A stretch of 64,000 bases of DNA. Source: Salinispirillum sp049115955. Lineage in GTDB: Bacteria; Pseudomonadota; Gammaproteobacteria; Pseudomonadales; Natronospirillaceae. This document shows positions 1 to 7,470 of this stretch, piece by piece. The position numbers and the translations under genes were made by a program. The stretch lies in contig JAGDZJ010000004.1 of NCBI GenBank assembly GCA_049115955.1, forward strand, positions 62,001-126,000, read 5' to 3'. The first letter of the stretch is position 1. Every line of letters starts with the position of its first letter. A model generated the notes under the pieces. It ran no database searches and had not been told where the DNA came from. It saw only the letters and a program-made list of their open reading frames with translations.

Positions 1-1392
1 CGTCGCGGTACTGCTGATCGGCATGATGTGCTTGATGCTGGTATCGTCATGCGGTGGCAAATTCAACAATGGCCACTCGGCCGACGCTGCTTTATGGTGT
101 ACCGCGCCGTCGTCACGCTGCATGGTCAGCAACCAATCCAGCTCTTGGCGCAACAAGTCCAACACCGCTAAACGCGTCGGCTCACGGTCTTGCAGTGGTG
201 CGATCTCGTGGTTTACCGCGTCCGGTGCCAGCAAGTGCGTTAATAGCGGCAAAGCCACAGACCACGCACCGTTCACCACATATTGCCCGTAATCACCGGC
301 ATCATACCAACCGCCTCGAATATCCCGCGTTTCGGTACTGCCAAACACCACCGCTGCGGCATCTTGCTCATGCGCGCCGGGGTAAGCCGCCTTGTTGAAC
401 CAATGAAAGGCGCCCCATGCCAGGTCGCGCTGTTGTTGTAGCGCGGTGGGCTGGGCACGGTTTTGAAACACCACAGACGTGTGGCGCGTGCGACCGCCGG
501 TTTCGGGCACGATGATCGAGTAGAAACCAGGTTCTTGCTGCGCACTGAAGTCGACAACGGCCAACGGTCGTCCACTGCCGGAGTACTCATTGGCTGGGCG
601 CACGATCTGCCGCTCATCGGCGGCACCGCCGCTGCGACTGACGGTTAATGGCAAAGGGCTGTTGAGTAGATCATTCTGCCACTCTAAAACCGCCCATTGG
701 CGCTGGCCCGGTAGGTAGCCCAAGCGGTTGTAGCGCACCAAATAATCGCGTGGACGCACGTCTTCTTCAGGCCAGACGTCTATCTTCGCACCCTGAAAAG
801 TCACATCAAAGTGCTCCGCTCCACCGGTCATAAATGAAATGAAATGGATTTCCTGTACGTCTTTGTCGACGACAAATTGATACCGACGGCTCTCAGCCGG
901 TAAGAAACCTTTGCCATCCGGCCCCACGTCCAGTTCAAAATCTTTCTGTCCGACTTCTTCCCACGGCGCCAGTTCACGACCGTTAAGCTGGAACTGTACC
1001 AGTTTGTTTTGCCACAAAGGCTGATGCTGTGGCCCAAGCACAACATCAATCGTGAGTCTCTTAGGGCCATACGGCAGAGTCTGTCGCGTATCGGCACGGA
1101 ACAGGTCGGCATCATCAAACGGCCCGTTTTCTGGCAGGGTGTCGTACACCCGAACACCGTCATTGTTCGGCAACACCTCGCCAACCAAACGTTCTTTACT
1201 CCATGAGGAGACAGGCTGACGAAAAAACTCCAGCGCAAGCGTTTGTGGCTCCGCGTGCGTTTCAGCCTGCACCGGCAATGCCACGCTGCTGACCAATACA
1301 CAGAGCCAAGCACTGGTTGAGCCGCTTAAAAATCCCATAAAACCAGAGAGACGAGAGAAACCCCTACTCGGGGTACGTTGAGAACGTTGCAT
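1..1392 (-). CDS. Glycoside hydrolase family 9 (endoglucanase/cellodextrinase), 3' end cut by window edge
   Basis: Open from the ATG at 1392 to the left edge with no stop, about 464 codons, so the C-terminal part is missing. A likely signal peptide covers the first ~45 residues (hydrophobic run ending VALPVQA). A beta-rich region precedes the catalytic part, which shows the GH9 hallmark GGWYDAGDYGQYV and further on a stretch ending in MPISSTAT, both typical of the (alpha/alpha)6 GH9 barrel and its N-terminal Ig-like domain. The family hydrolyses beta-1,4-glucan or cello-oligosaccharides with inversion. The start is supported by AGGAG about 6 nt upstream. The gene is divergent from a LacI-type regulator with shared operators, which links it to the cello-oligosaccharide operon. 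The exact substrate cannot be set from this fragment. Confidence 0.88.
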   Translation of the reverse strand, partial: MQRSQRTPSRGFSRLSGFMGFLSGSTSAWLCVLVSSVALPVQAETHAEPQTLALEFFRQPVSSWSKERLVGEVLPNNDGVRVYDTLPENGPFDDADLFRADTRQTLPYGPKRLTIDVVLGPQHQPLWQNKLVQFQLNGRELAPWEEVGQKDFELDVGPDGKGFLPAESRRYQFVVDKDVQEIHFISFMTGGAEHFDVTFQGAKIDVWPEEDVRPRDYLVRYNRLGYLPGQRQWAVLEWQNDLLNSPLPLTVSRSGGAADERQIVRPANEYSGSGRPLAVVDFSAQQEPGFYSIIVPETGGRTRHTSVVFQNRAQPTALQQQRDLAWGAFHWFNKAAYPGAHEQDAAAVVFGSTETRDIRGGWYDAGDYGQYVVNGAWSVALPLLTHLLAPDAVNHEIAPLQDREPTRLAVLDLLRQELDWLLTMQRDDGAVHHKAASAEWPLLNLPPHDDTSIKHIMPISSTAT

Positions 1393-1470
1393 TACACACT
1401 CCTGCCATTGGGCAAATTTTTTATTATTGTTCGATGGCCGCACACTTGACGCTTTGGTCAAACGCGAGAC

Positions 1471-1484
1471 TGTAACCGCTTACA
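1471..1484 (+). promoter_or_regulatory. LacI-family operator 1 (GH9 side)
   Basis: TGTAACCGCTTACA, the exact reverse complement of operator 3. The central CG and near-palindromic arms are typical of LacI/GalR-family sites. It lies about 80 bp upstream of the GH9 start and could repress that gene. Confidence 0.7.
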
Positions 1485-1654
1485 TGATCATTAATAACAC
1501 AGTGCAAACACAGCGCCTCGCTTCCTGTGAAGGCAGGCTGTATCCGTATGTTTTATGATCTATTCGGTCGCACTCTGATCGATACTTGCACAGTTTTTTG
1601 GCGTTTTAAAGTATTTTGGTACTTGACCCCTATCTGCAAAGCGCCTAACCTACC

Positions 1655-1668
1655 TGTAATCGGTTACA
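1655..1668 (+). promoter_or_regulatory. LacI-family operator 2
   Basis: TGTAATCGGTTACA, one base different from operator 3. It sits just downstream of the candidate -10 at 1646-1651. Confidence 0.7.
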
Positions 1669-1715
1669 TAGATAACTCTAAAAACACTAAAAACCGACTA
1701 TATATTCACTTTTAC

Positions 1716-1729
1716 TGTAAGCGGTTACA
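1716..1729 (+). promoter_or_regulatory. LacI-family operator 3, abutting the repressor start codon
   Basis: TGTAAGCGGTTACA, ending 2 nt before the ATG at 1732. It occupies the place where a Shine-Dalgarno sequence would be expected, and none is visible there. This points to autoregulation, possibly with poor or leaderless translation of the repressor. Confidence 0.7.
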
Positions 1730-1731
1730 GC

Positions 1732-2754
1732 ATGGCCACCATCAAAGAAGTTTCACGTTTAGCTCAGGTATCCGTCGCGACGGTGTCGCGCGTCGCCAAT
1801 GGCAATAAGTGGGTGGCCGAAGACACACAAGAGCGCGTGCGCGCCGCCATGGCGGAATTGGGCTACACCCCCAACACCAATGCACGAGCACTGGCCACCA
1901 ACAAAAGCGACATGATTGGCATGGTGGTGGGCGACTTAGGCGGCCCGTTCTTTGGTGACCTCATGCATCAGGTTGAACAAGAAGTGCGCCGTTTAGGCAA
2001 ACATCTGATCGTAACCAGCGGCCACGGCAACTGGGAAGATGAAAACGACGCCGTCGAATTTTTGCTCCAGCGCCAAGTTGATGCACTGATACTGCATGTC
2101 GACTCGCTGAGTGATGAAGAGCTGTTTGCACTGACCCAGCGCACCGATACCCCGGTAATCCTAGTCAACCGCTTCGTGCCTGAACTGGCCGGCCAATGCG
2201 TGCACGTAAATAACGAATTGGGGGGTCGTGTTATTACCGACCACCTCATTCAGCAAGGCCATCGCCATATCGCGTGTATCACTGGCCCACTGTATAAAGC
2301 CGACAGTCGCGCTCGTTTACAAGGTTATCGGCAAGCATTAGAAGCCGCAGGCATTCCATTTCGGCAAGAGTTAGTGGTGGAAGGTGACTTTACCGAGCCC
2401 GGCGGCAGTCTGGCTATGGAGCGTTTATTGCGCCGCGACCTCGATCTCAGTGCCGTGGTCTGCGGGAACGACTTAATGGCCTACGGTGCCATTCGACTGG
2501 CTAAAAGCCATGAATTATCCGTACCGGGCGACCTTTCTGTGGCCGGGTACGACAACATCGTGATGTCGGCTTATGTAGAGCCGGGTTTGACCACCATGCA
2601 TGTACCCATTGGCAAGATGGGACTGCAAGCCGGTCAGCTCGCTGTTGCACTGGCCGCGAAGCGAACCCTTGATATCCAACACGAGTTTGATCCGCAGTTG
2701 GTTATTAGGGAATCCGTTGTACCCATAGAGGTGCTCGCAAAAGTACCTGCATAG
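1732..2754 (+). CDS. LacI/GalR-family transcriptional repressor of the cello-oligosaccharide locus
   Basis: 340 residues, the normal LacI-family length. An N-terminal helix-turn-helix (residues ~4-24, IKEVSRLAQVSVATVSRVAN) and hinge (YTPNTNARALA) are followed by a periplasmic-binding-protein-like effector domain. It is the first gene of the rightward locus of sugar importer and beta-glucosidase genes, and three matching operators lie directly upstream. The expected inducer is cellobiose or a related beta-glucoside; this is inferred from the neighbours only. The MATIKEVS start is canonical for the family although no Shine-Dalgarno sequence precedes it. Confidence 0.9.
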   Translation: MATIKEVSRLAQVSVATVSRVANGNKWVAEDTQERVRAAMAELGYTPNTNARALATNKSDMIGMVVGDLGGPFFGDLMHQVEQEVRRLGKHLIVTSGHGNWEDENDAVEFLLQRQVDALILHVDSLSDEELFALTQRTDTPVILVNRFVPELAGQCVHVNNELGGRVITDHLIQQGHRHIACITGPLYKADSRARLQGYRQALEAAGIPFRQELVVEGDFTEPGGSLAMERLLRRDLDLSAVVCGNDLMAYGAIRLAKSHELSVPGDLSVAGYDNIVMSAYVEPGLTTMHVPIGKMGLQAGQLAVALAAKRTLDIQHEFDPQLVIRESVVPIEVLAKVPA

Positions 2755-2865
2755 GTGCCTATTGACGCTGCCCTCGATAGCAACGGATACGAAAACCTAA
2801 AAAACGCGCAATACCAAAAAAAGAAAGACCCATTGATAACAACAAGAACACCCTGGAGGCATTCC

Positions 2866-4092
2866 ATGAAACTTAAGCAAACCGCTGGGCTAGCCCTGGC
2901 TTCCTTCGGATTGACAGTAGGCGCTATGGCCGCTGACATCCGTATCGACGGTTTCCCTGACTACGACAGTCAGTTGAACCGCATTCTGCCCTCGTTTGAA
3001 TCAGCAACCGGACACAAAGTGTCACAGTTGATGAACAACCACGGCGACCACCACAACAAAATCGCTACCAACTTGGCCACTGGTCAAGGCGCGGGTGACG
3101 TCGTACTGATCGACGTAGGTTTCGTTGGTTCGTTCGTCGACCAAGGCGGTTTCGTTGACCTGACTGATCGTTTCGCCCCGCACGCCAGTAACTATGCTGA
3201 ATACGCAGTTACACAAGGCCGCGGTGGTGATGGTCGTCAATACGCCGTGCCGGTCGATTTGGGCCCTGGCGTCATGTACTTCCGTCGCGACTACATGGAA
3301 GACATGGGTTACGACCTCGAAGACGTCATGTCTTCATGGGACAGCTATATTGCTTATGGTAAAGAGCTGAAAGAGAAGCACGGTGTACTGTTGATCGGTA
3401 ACGCCTCTGCTATTGCTGCTGCGTACATCAACTTCAATGTAGAGCCCGGCAACGGCCTGTATTTTGATGCCGATGGCAACTCTATGGTTACCAGCCCACG
3501 CTTTGTACGTGCTTTCGAATTAGCAAAAGAAGTGCGTGACTCTGGCTTGGATGGCAACATCAGCGAGTGGACTGAAGACTGGTACGAAGGCTTCAAAAAC
3601 GGCACCTTCGCGACGCAGATGTCAGGCGCATGGCTGTTGGGCCACCTGCAAAACTGGATGGCTCCCGATACAGCGGGTATGTGGGGCGTAAGTCACCTGC
3701 CTGGCGGAATCTATGGCTCTTGGGGTGGTTCATTCCTGGGTATTCCACGCCAGTCCAGCAATCCTGACGCAGCATGGGCTTTGATTGAGCACATGATCAG
3801 CGCTGAAAACCAGTTGGCCGGTTTCAAAAACATTGCCGCCTTCCCAGCACACACTGGAACGTACAATGACGCCAGCTTTGATGAGCCTATCGACTTCCTG
3901 CGTGGCCAGCAAGCGCGTCAGATGTTTGCCGAAATCGCTGAGAACGTGACTGCGGTAGAACCGCACCGTGGTGATTTGATTGCCCAATCTTTGGTCATTC
4001 AAACCGCTCTGGAGCAGGTTCTGAACGACGGTGTACCTGTGATGACCGCTCTGCGTACTGCAGAAGCGCAGATTCGTCGCCGCGTACGCTAA
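2866..4092 (+). CDS. ABC sugar transporter, periplasmic substrate-binding protein (family 1)
   Basis: 408 residues from the ATG at 2866, chosen because of CTGGAGG 6 nt upstream and the clear signal peptide that follows (hydrophobic core ending GAMAA, predicted cleavage before DIRIDG). The remainder reads as a family 1 solute-binding protein: extended N-terminal beta strand, GDVVLIDVGFVG, and later NGTFATQMSGAWLLG as in MalE/CebE-type sugar binders. It should deliver an oligosaccharide, probably cellobiose or longer, to the two permeases encoded next. A strong hairpin follows the stop codon and probably keeps its mRNA level above that of the permeases. Confidence 0.92.
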   Translation: MKLKQTAGLALASFGLTVGAMAADIRIDGFPDYDSQLNRILPSFESATGHKVSQLMNNHGDHHNKIATNLATGQGAGDVVLIDVGFVGSFVDQGGFVDLTDRFAPHASNYAEYAVTQGRGGDGRQYAVPVDLGPGVMYFRRDYMEDMGYDLEDVMSSWDSYIAYGKELKEKHGVLLIGNASAIAAAYINFNVEPGNGLYFDADGNSMVTSPRFVRAFELAKEVRDSGLDGNISEWTEDWYEGFKNGTFATQMSGAWLLGHLQNWMAPDTAGMWGVSHLPGGIYGSWGGSFLGIPRQSSNPDAAWALIEHMISAENQLAGFKNIAAFPAHTGTYNDASFDEPIDFLRGQQARQMFAEIAENVTAVEPHRGDLIAQSLVIQTALEQVLNDGVPVMTALRTAEAQIRRRVR

Positions 4093-4101
4093 TCCGCCGC
4101 A

Positions 4102-4133
4102 AAGCAGGCTGAGCAATCAGCCTGCTTTTCTTT
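4102..4133 (+). terminator. Hairpin/attenuator between binding-protein and permease genes
   Basis: A perfect 10-bp inverted repeat (AAGCAGGCTG at 4102-4111, CAGCCTGCTT at 4118-4127) with a 6-nt loop, followed by TTCTTTC. It has the shape of a leaky intrinsic terminator or a 3'-end stabilising structure, common after binding-protein genes in ABC operons. Confidence 0.7.
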
Positions 4134-4160
4134 CACTTCTTTGTACATCAGGACTTGGTC

Positions 4161-5171
4161 ATGAGTAGAAACCTTGACGTCTCACCAGAGGTTTCCGACG
4201 TTGTGCGCGCCGCAGATACTGCCAAGGCCGACAACATAAAGCGTCTCTGGAACAAGAGCACCCCTTATTGGTTTGTGTCGCCGTACCTCATTATTTTTGG
4301 CGTATTCGGCGTATTTCCCATATTTTTTATGATTTTCCTGTCATTCCATCACTGGAATCCGGTCGCAGGCCTCGCCTCCATGCGTTGGGTAGGACTGGAA
4401 AATTACGAACTCGCGTTCACCGACCCCATGCTGTGGCAAGCCATGTGGAACACCTTGGTGATGGCGCTGCTGTCTGGCATTCCCCAACACATGGTGGCGT
4501 TGCCGATGGCTTATTTGCTGGTCTCGTTGGGTGCCCGGGCGCGGCACTGGCTGACGACGGCGTATTTTCTGCCGTACATCACATCCACCATTGCCGTCTC
4601 TATGATTTTTTACATCATGTATTCGCCGCAGAGCGGATTGATTAATCACTTATTGACCGCCTTGGCCAACGGCACTCTGACGTCTTGGGCTTTCGGTTGG
4701 ATCAACAACTTCATGCCCATTGGCTGGTTACAAGAAAACGGCCTGATCCGTTATTCCGTATCCTTCGTGGTGTTTTGGAAGTACGTGGGCTTCAACATCG
4801 TCATCTACACCGCTGGCTTAGCCACTATTCCGAACGATCTGTATGAAGCGGCCAAAATTGACGGTGCGTCGGCATTTCAGCGTTTCCGTTACATCGCCAT
4901 ACCGCTCATGCGGCCGTTTATCTTCTTTGCCGTCACTCTGACCATCATCGGCAACATGAACCTGTTTGAAGAGCCCTTTGTATTAACCCGAGGCCTACAG
5001 ACTGCAGCCACCAACGGCATGAGCATTTCCAACTACCTGTACCGTGTGGCGTGGGAATGGTTAGACATGGGTTCGGCAGCGGCTATTTCGTGGATTCTCT
5101 TTATGGTCATCGGCACCTTTACCGGTCTGTATTTCTGGTTTTTTGGGCGCAAAGGCCTGGAGGGTAATTAA
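4161..5171 (+). CDS. ABC sugar transporter permease (MalF/UgpA type)
   Basis: 336 residues from the ATG at 4161 (AGGA lies 9 nt upstream; an in-frame TTG at 4155 is a poorer start). Six or so hydrophobic segments, with the EAA loop signature YEAAKIDGASAFQRF around residue 227 that docks onto the ATPase. It forms the membrane channel with the next permease. Position between the binding protein and the second permease, and similarity of layout to cellobiose or maltose importers, indicate an oligosaccharide substrate. No ATPase gene follows anywhere in the operon. Confidence 0.9.
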   Translation: MSRNLDVSPEVSDVVRAADTAKADNIKRLWNKSTPYWFVSPYLIIFGVFGVFPIFFMIFLSFHHWNPVAGLASMRWVGLENYELAFTDPMLWQAMWNTLVMALLSGIPQHMVALPMAYLLVSLGARARHWLTTAYFLPYITSTIAVSMIFYIMYSPQSGLINHLLTALANGTLTSWAFGWINNFMPIGWLQENGLIRYSVSFVVFWKYVGFNIVIYTAGLATIPNDLYEAAKIDGASAFQRFRYIAIPLMRPFIFFAVTLTIIGNMNLFEEPFVLTRGLQTAATNGMSISNYLYRVAWEWLDMGSAAAISWILFMVIGTFTGLYFWFFGRKGLEGN

Positions 5172-6029
5172 ATGTTACGTGTACTGGAGAACGAACATTA
5201 CCAACGCGGTATCGATATCGCGGGCAAACTGATTCTATGGTTCATCCTGCTGCTGGGTGTGGCAGTGACCGTGTTTCCGTTTATCTGGTCGGCCATACTG
5301 TCGACCCATGATCGCTCGACCATGTTCAGCAGCAGTCTGACACTGAACCTGAGTGACCAGTTGATCAATAACTACAACCAGTTGCAGCAGATCATGCCGT
5401 TCTGGAACGCCATGTTTAACAGCATGAAGGTCGCTGGCCTCGGCACGCTGTTTTCGTTGTTGTTTTGCAGCATGATCGGCTATGCCCTCGCGGTGTACAA
5501 ATTTCGCGGCAGCACGGCCATCTTCACCGTCATGATTGGCTCTATGATGATCCCACCGGTGCTGACACTGATCCCCTATTTTATGGTGATCGACGCGCTG
5601 GGGATGACCAATACCCACCTCGCGGTCTGGCTGCCGTTTACCATCAGCCCCTTTGGTATCTTCCTGATTCGCCAGTACGTGGTGGCTTCTGTGCCACGCG
5701 AACTGCTGGAAGCAGCCAAACTGGATGGCGCGAGCGAGTTCCGCATCTATTGGAGTGTTGTGCTGCCGCTGTTGCGGCCAGGTTTGGCGACCTTAGCCAT
5801 CGTGCAGTTCGTCATGCTATGGAACAACTTTTTGCACCCGCTGGTCATACTGAACAGCCGCGAAATGCAAGTCATCACGCAAGTGCTGCGCAGCGTACAG
5901 AGCATTCCGAACACGCCGTGGGGCGCGGTCATGCTGGGTACAACGCTGTCTATACTGCCGCTGCTGGTGATCTACCTACTATCGAGCAAACAGATGATCT
6001 CCGGCCTGACCTCCGGCGCCGTCAAGTAA
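5172..6029 (+). CDS. ABC sugar transporter permease (MalG type)
   Basis: 285 residues; the start codon follows the previous stop codon directly, so translation is coupled. Hydrophobic multi-spanning protein with the EAA signature LLEAAKLDGASEFRIYW around residue 177 and the usual MalG-type C-terminus. It pairs with the preceding permease as the heterodimeric channel. Substrate is inferred from the downstream beta-glucosidase. Confidence 0.9.
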   Translation: MLRVLENEHYQRGIDIAGKLILWFILLLGVAVTVFPFIWSAILSTHDRSTMFSSSLTLNLSDQLINNYNQLQQIMPFWNAMFNSMKVAGLGTLFSLLFCSMIGYALAVYKFRGSTAIFTVMIGSMMIPPVLTLIPYFMVIDALGMTNTHLAVWLPFTISPFGIFLIRQYVVASVPRELLEAAKLDGASEFRIYWSVVLPLLRPGLATLAIVQFVMLWNNFLHPLVILNSREMQVITQVLRSVQSIPNTPWGAVMLGTTLSILPLLVIYLLSSKQMISGLTSGAVK

Positions 6030-6047
6030 TTTCTATCAGGAGTATTT

Positions 6048-7394
6048 ATGAGCTTTAACATCCCTGCCGACTCACCTATTCGTCACCCCAATTTCCTATA
6101 CGGCGTGGCCACCGCGGCGTTTCAAATTGAAGGTGAGATTCACACCGATGGTCGGGTTGACAGCATTTGGGATACGTTTTGCCGTGAGCCCGGCCGCGTC
6201 CTGAACGGCGACAATGGCGAACCGGCCTGCAAGCACTACCTGCTGTGGGAGCAGGACTTAGACTTACTCCAAGAGCTGGGCGTTGATGCTTATCGTCTCT
6301 CCATTGCTTGGCCACGTGTCATGAGCGCACGCGGTGAAGTGAATGAGTTAGGCCTGGCATTTTATGAGCGCCTGATCGATGGGCTGATCGCCCGTGGCAT
6401 CAAACCGGTCGTCACGCTGTACCACTGGGATCTGCCCCAGTACTTGGAAGAAAAAGGCGGCTGGCTGAATCGCGAAACGGCCTACGCTTTTGCCGAATAC
6501 GCCGAAGTGGTGGTCGCGCGCTTGGGCGACAAAGTCACCCATTGGGCTACTTTCAACGAGCCCTTTTGCAGCTCATTCTTGGGCTATTACATTGGCGTAC
6601 ACGCACCCGGCTATCAGGAAGAAGCGTGGGCCTACACCGCTGCGCATCACCTGCTGCTGGCACACGGTTTGGCCTTGCCGATCATGCGCCGTTTAGCGCC
6701 CGGCAGTCAGCACGGCATTGTGTTGAACTTCACACCGGCGTATCCCGCGACCGATCGTCCAGAAGACATCGCCGCCGCCGACCGCTCTGACATCATTGAT
6801 GTCCATTGGTTTATTTGCCCCATTCTGACCGGCGAATACCCGGCCGGGTATTTCAATCGCCACCCGGCCTTGAAGCCGGTGATTTTTCCCGGCGATATGG
6901 AACTGATCGCACAGAAGAACGACTTCATGGGCGTTAACTTCTACACCCGCCACGTGGTGCGCGACAACGACGGAAAATCGGAAATTGTGCCGCAAACGGG
7001 CGCCGAGCACACACACATTGGCTGGGAAGTGTACCCGCAAGCCCTCACGGAGCTGTTGGTAAATCTGCACCAGACCTACGCCAATTTGCCACCGCTGTAT
7101 ATCACCGAAAACGGCATGGCAGGCGACGACCACCTGACCGCTGACGGTGAGGTGCACGACCTGCAGCGCATCCGTTATTACGAGCGCCACTTGAAAGCCG
7201 TTGGCGATGCCATGGCACAAGGCGTCGATATGCGCGGGTACTTTGCGTGGAGCCTGATGGATAACTTCGAATGGGCCTTCGGCTACAGCCAGCGTTTCGG
7301 TTTGGTGTACGTCAACTATGAAACGCAAGAGCGTGTCGTGAAACGCAGCGGTGAACTGTACAAAGCATGGATTGCTGAACAGCGAGGACGCTAA
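6048..7394 (+). CDS. GH1 beta-glucosidase (cellobiose/cello-oligosaccharide hydrolysis)
   Basis: 448 residues, the full usual GH1 length, without a signal peptide and therefore cytoplasmic. Both catalytic signatures are present: TFNEP with acid/base Glu171 and ITENG with nucleophile Glu354; YHWDLPQ and the WSLMDNFEWAFGY stretch near the end are also typical. It should split imported cellobiose to glucose. AGGAG lies 6 nt before the ATG, and the gene starts 18 nt after the permease stop, so it is in the same transcript. The family also contains beta-galactosidases and beta-fucosidases; the beta-glucosidase call rests on sequence type and the GH9 neighbour. Confidence 0.93.
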   Translation: MSFNIPADSPIRHPNFLYGVATAAFQIEGEIHTDGRVDSIWDTFCREPGRVLNGDNGEPACKHYLLWEQDLDLLQELGVDAYRLSIAWPRVMSARGEVNELGLAFYERLIDGLIARGIKPVVTLYHWDLPQYLEEKGGWLNRETAYAFAEYAEVVVARLGDKVTHWATFNEPFCSSFLGYYIGVHAPGYQEEAWAYTAAHHLLLAHGLALPIMRRLAPGSQHGIVLNFTPAYPATDRPEDIAAADRSDIIDVHWFICPILTGEYPAGYFNRHPALKPVIFPGDMELIAQKNDFMGVNFYTRHVVRDNDGKSEIVPQTGAEHTHIGWEVYPQALTELLVNLHQTYANLPPLYITENGMAGDDHLTADGEVHDLQRIRYYERHLKAVGDAMAQGVDMRGYFAWSLMDNFEWAFGYSQRFGLVYVNYETQERVVKRSGELYKAWIAEQRGR

Positions 7395-7405
7395 ACAGCA
7401 CATCA

Positions 7406-7469
7406 AGGACGACCACGACACAGCGTAAGATCAAAAAAAACAACAACAATAGCTAATCGAGGTCGTCCT
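7406..7469 (+). promoter_or_regulatory. Possible leader stem covering the chemoreceptor ribosome binding site
   Basis: AGGACGACC (7406-7414) is perfectly complementary to GGTCGTCCT (7461-7469), which directly precedes the ATG at 7471 and includes part of the GAGG ribosome binding site. The 46-nt loop is A-rich. The pairing may limit translation; chance is not excluded. Confidence 0.35.
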
Positions 7470-7470
7470 C

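Larger units (their letters stand above)
1393..1731. promoter_or_regulatory. Divergent control region between GH9 gene and LacI-type repressor gene
   Basis: A 339-bp gene-free stretch. It holds three matching LacI-type operators (annotated separately) and a promoter candidate towards the repressor gene: TTGACC at 1623-1628 and TAACCT at 1646-1651 with 17 bp between them, so operator 2 would lie over the transcription start. The -10 match is weak. No further structure was seen. Confidence 0.5.
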
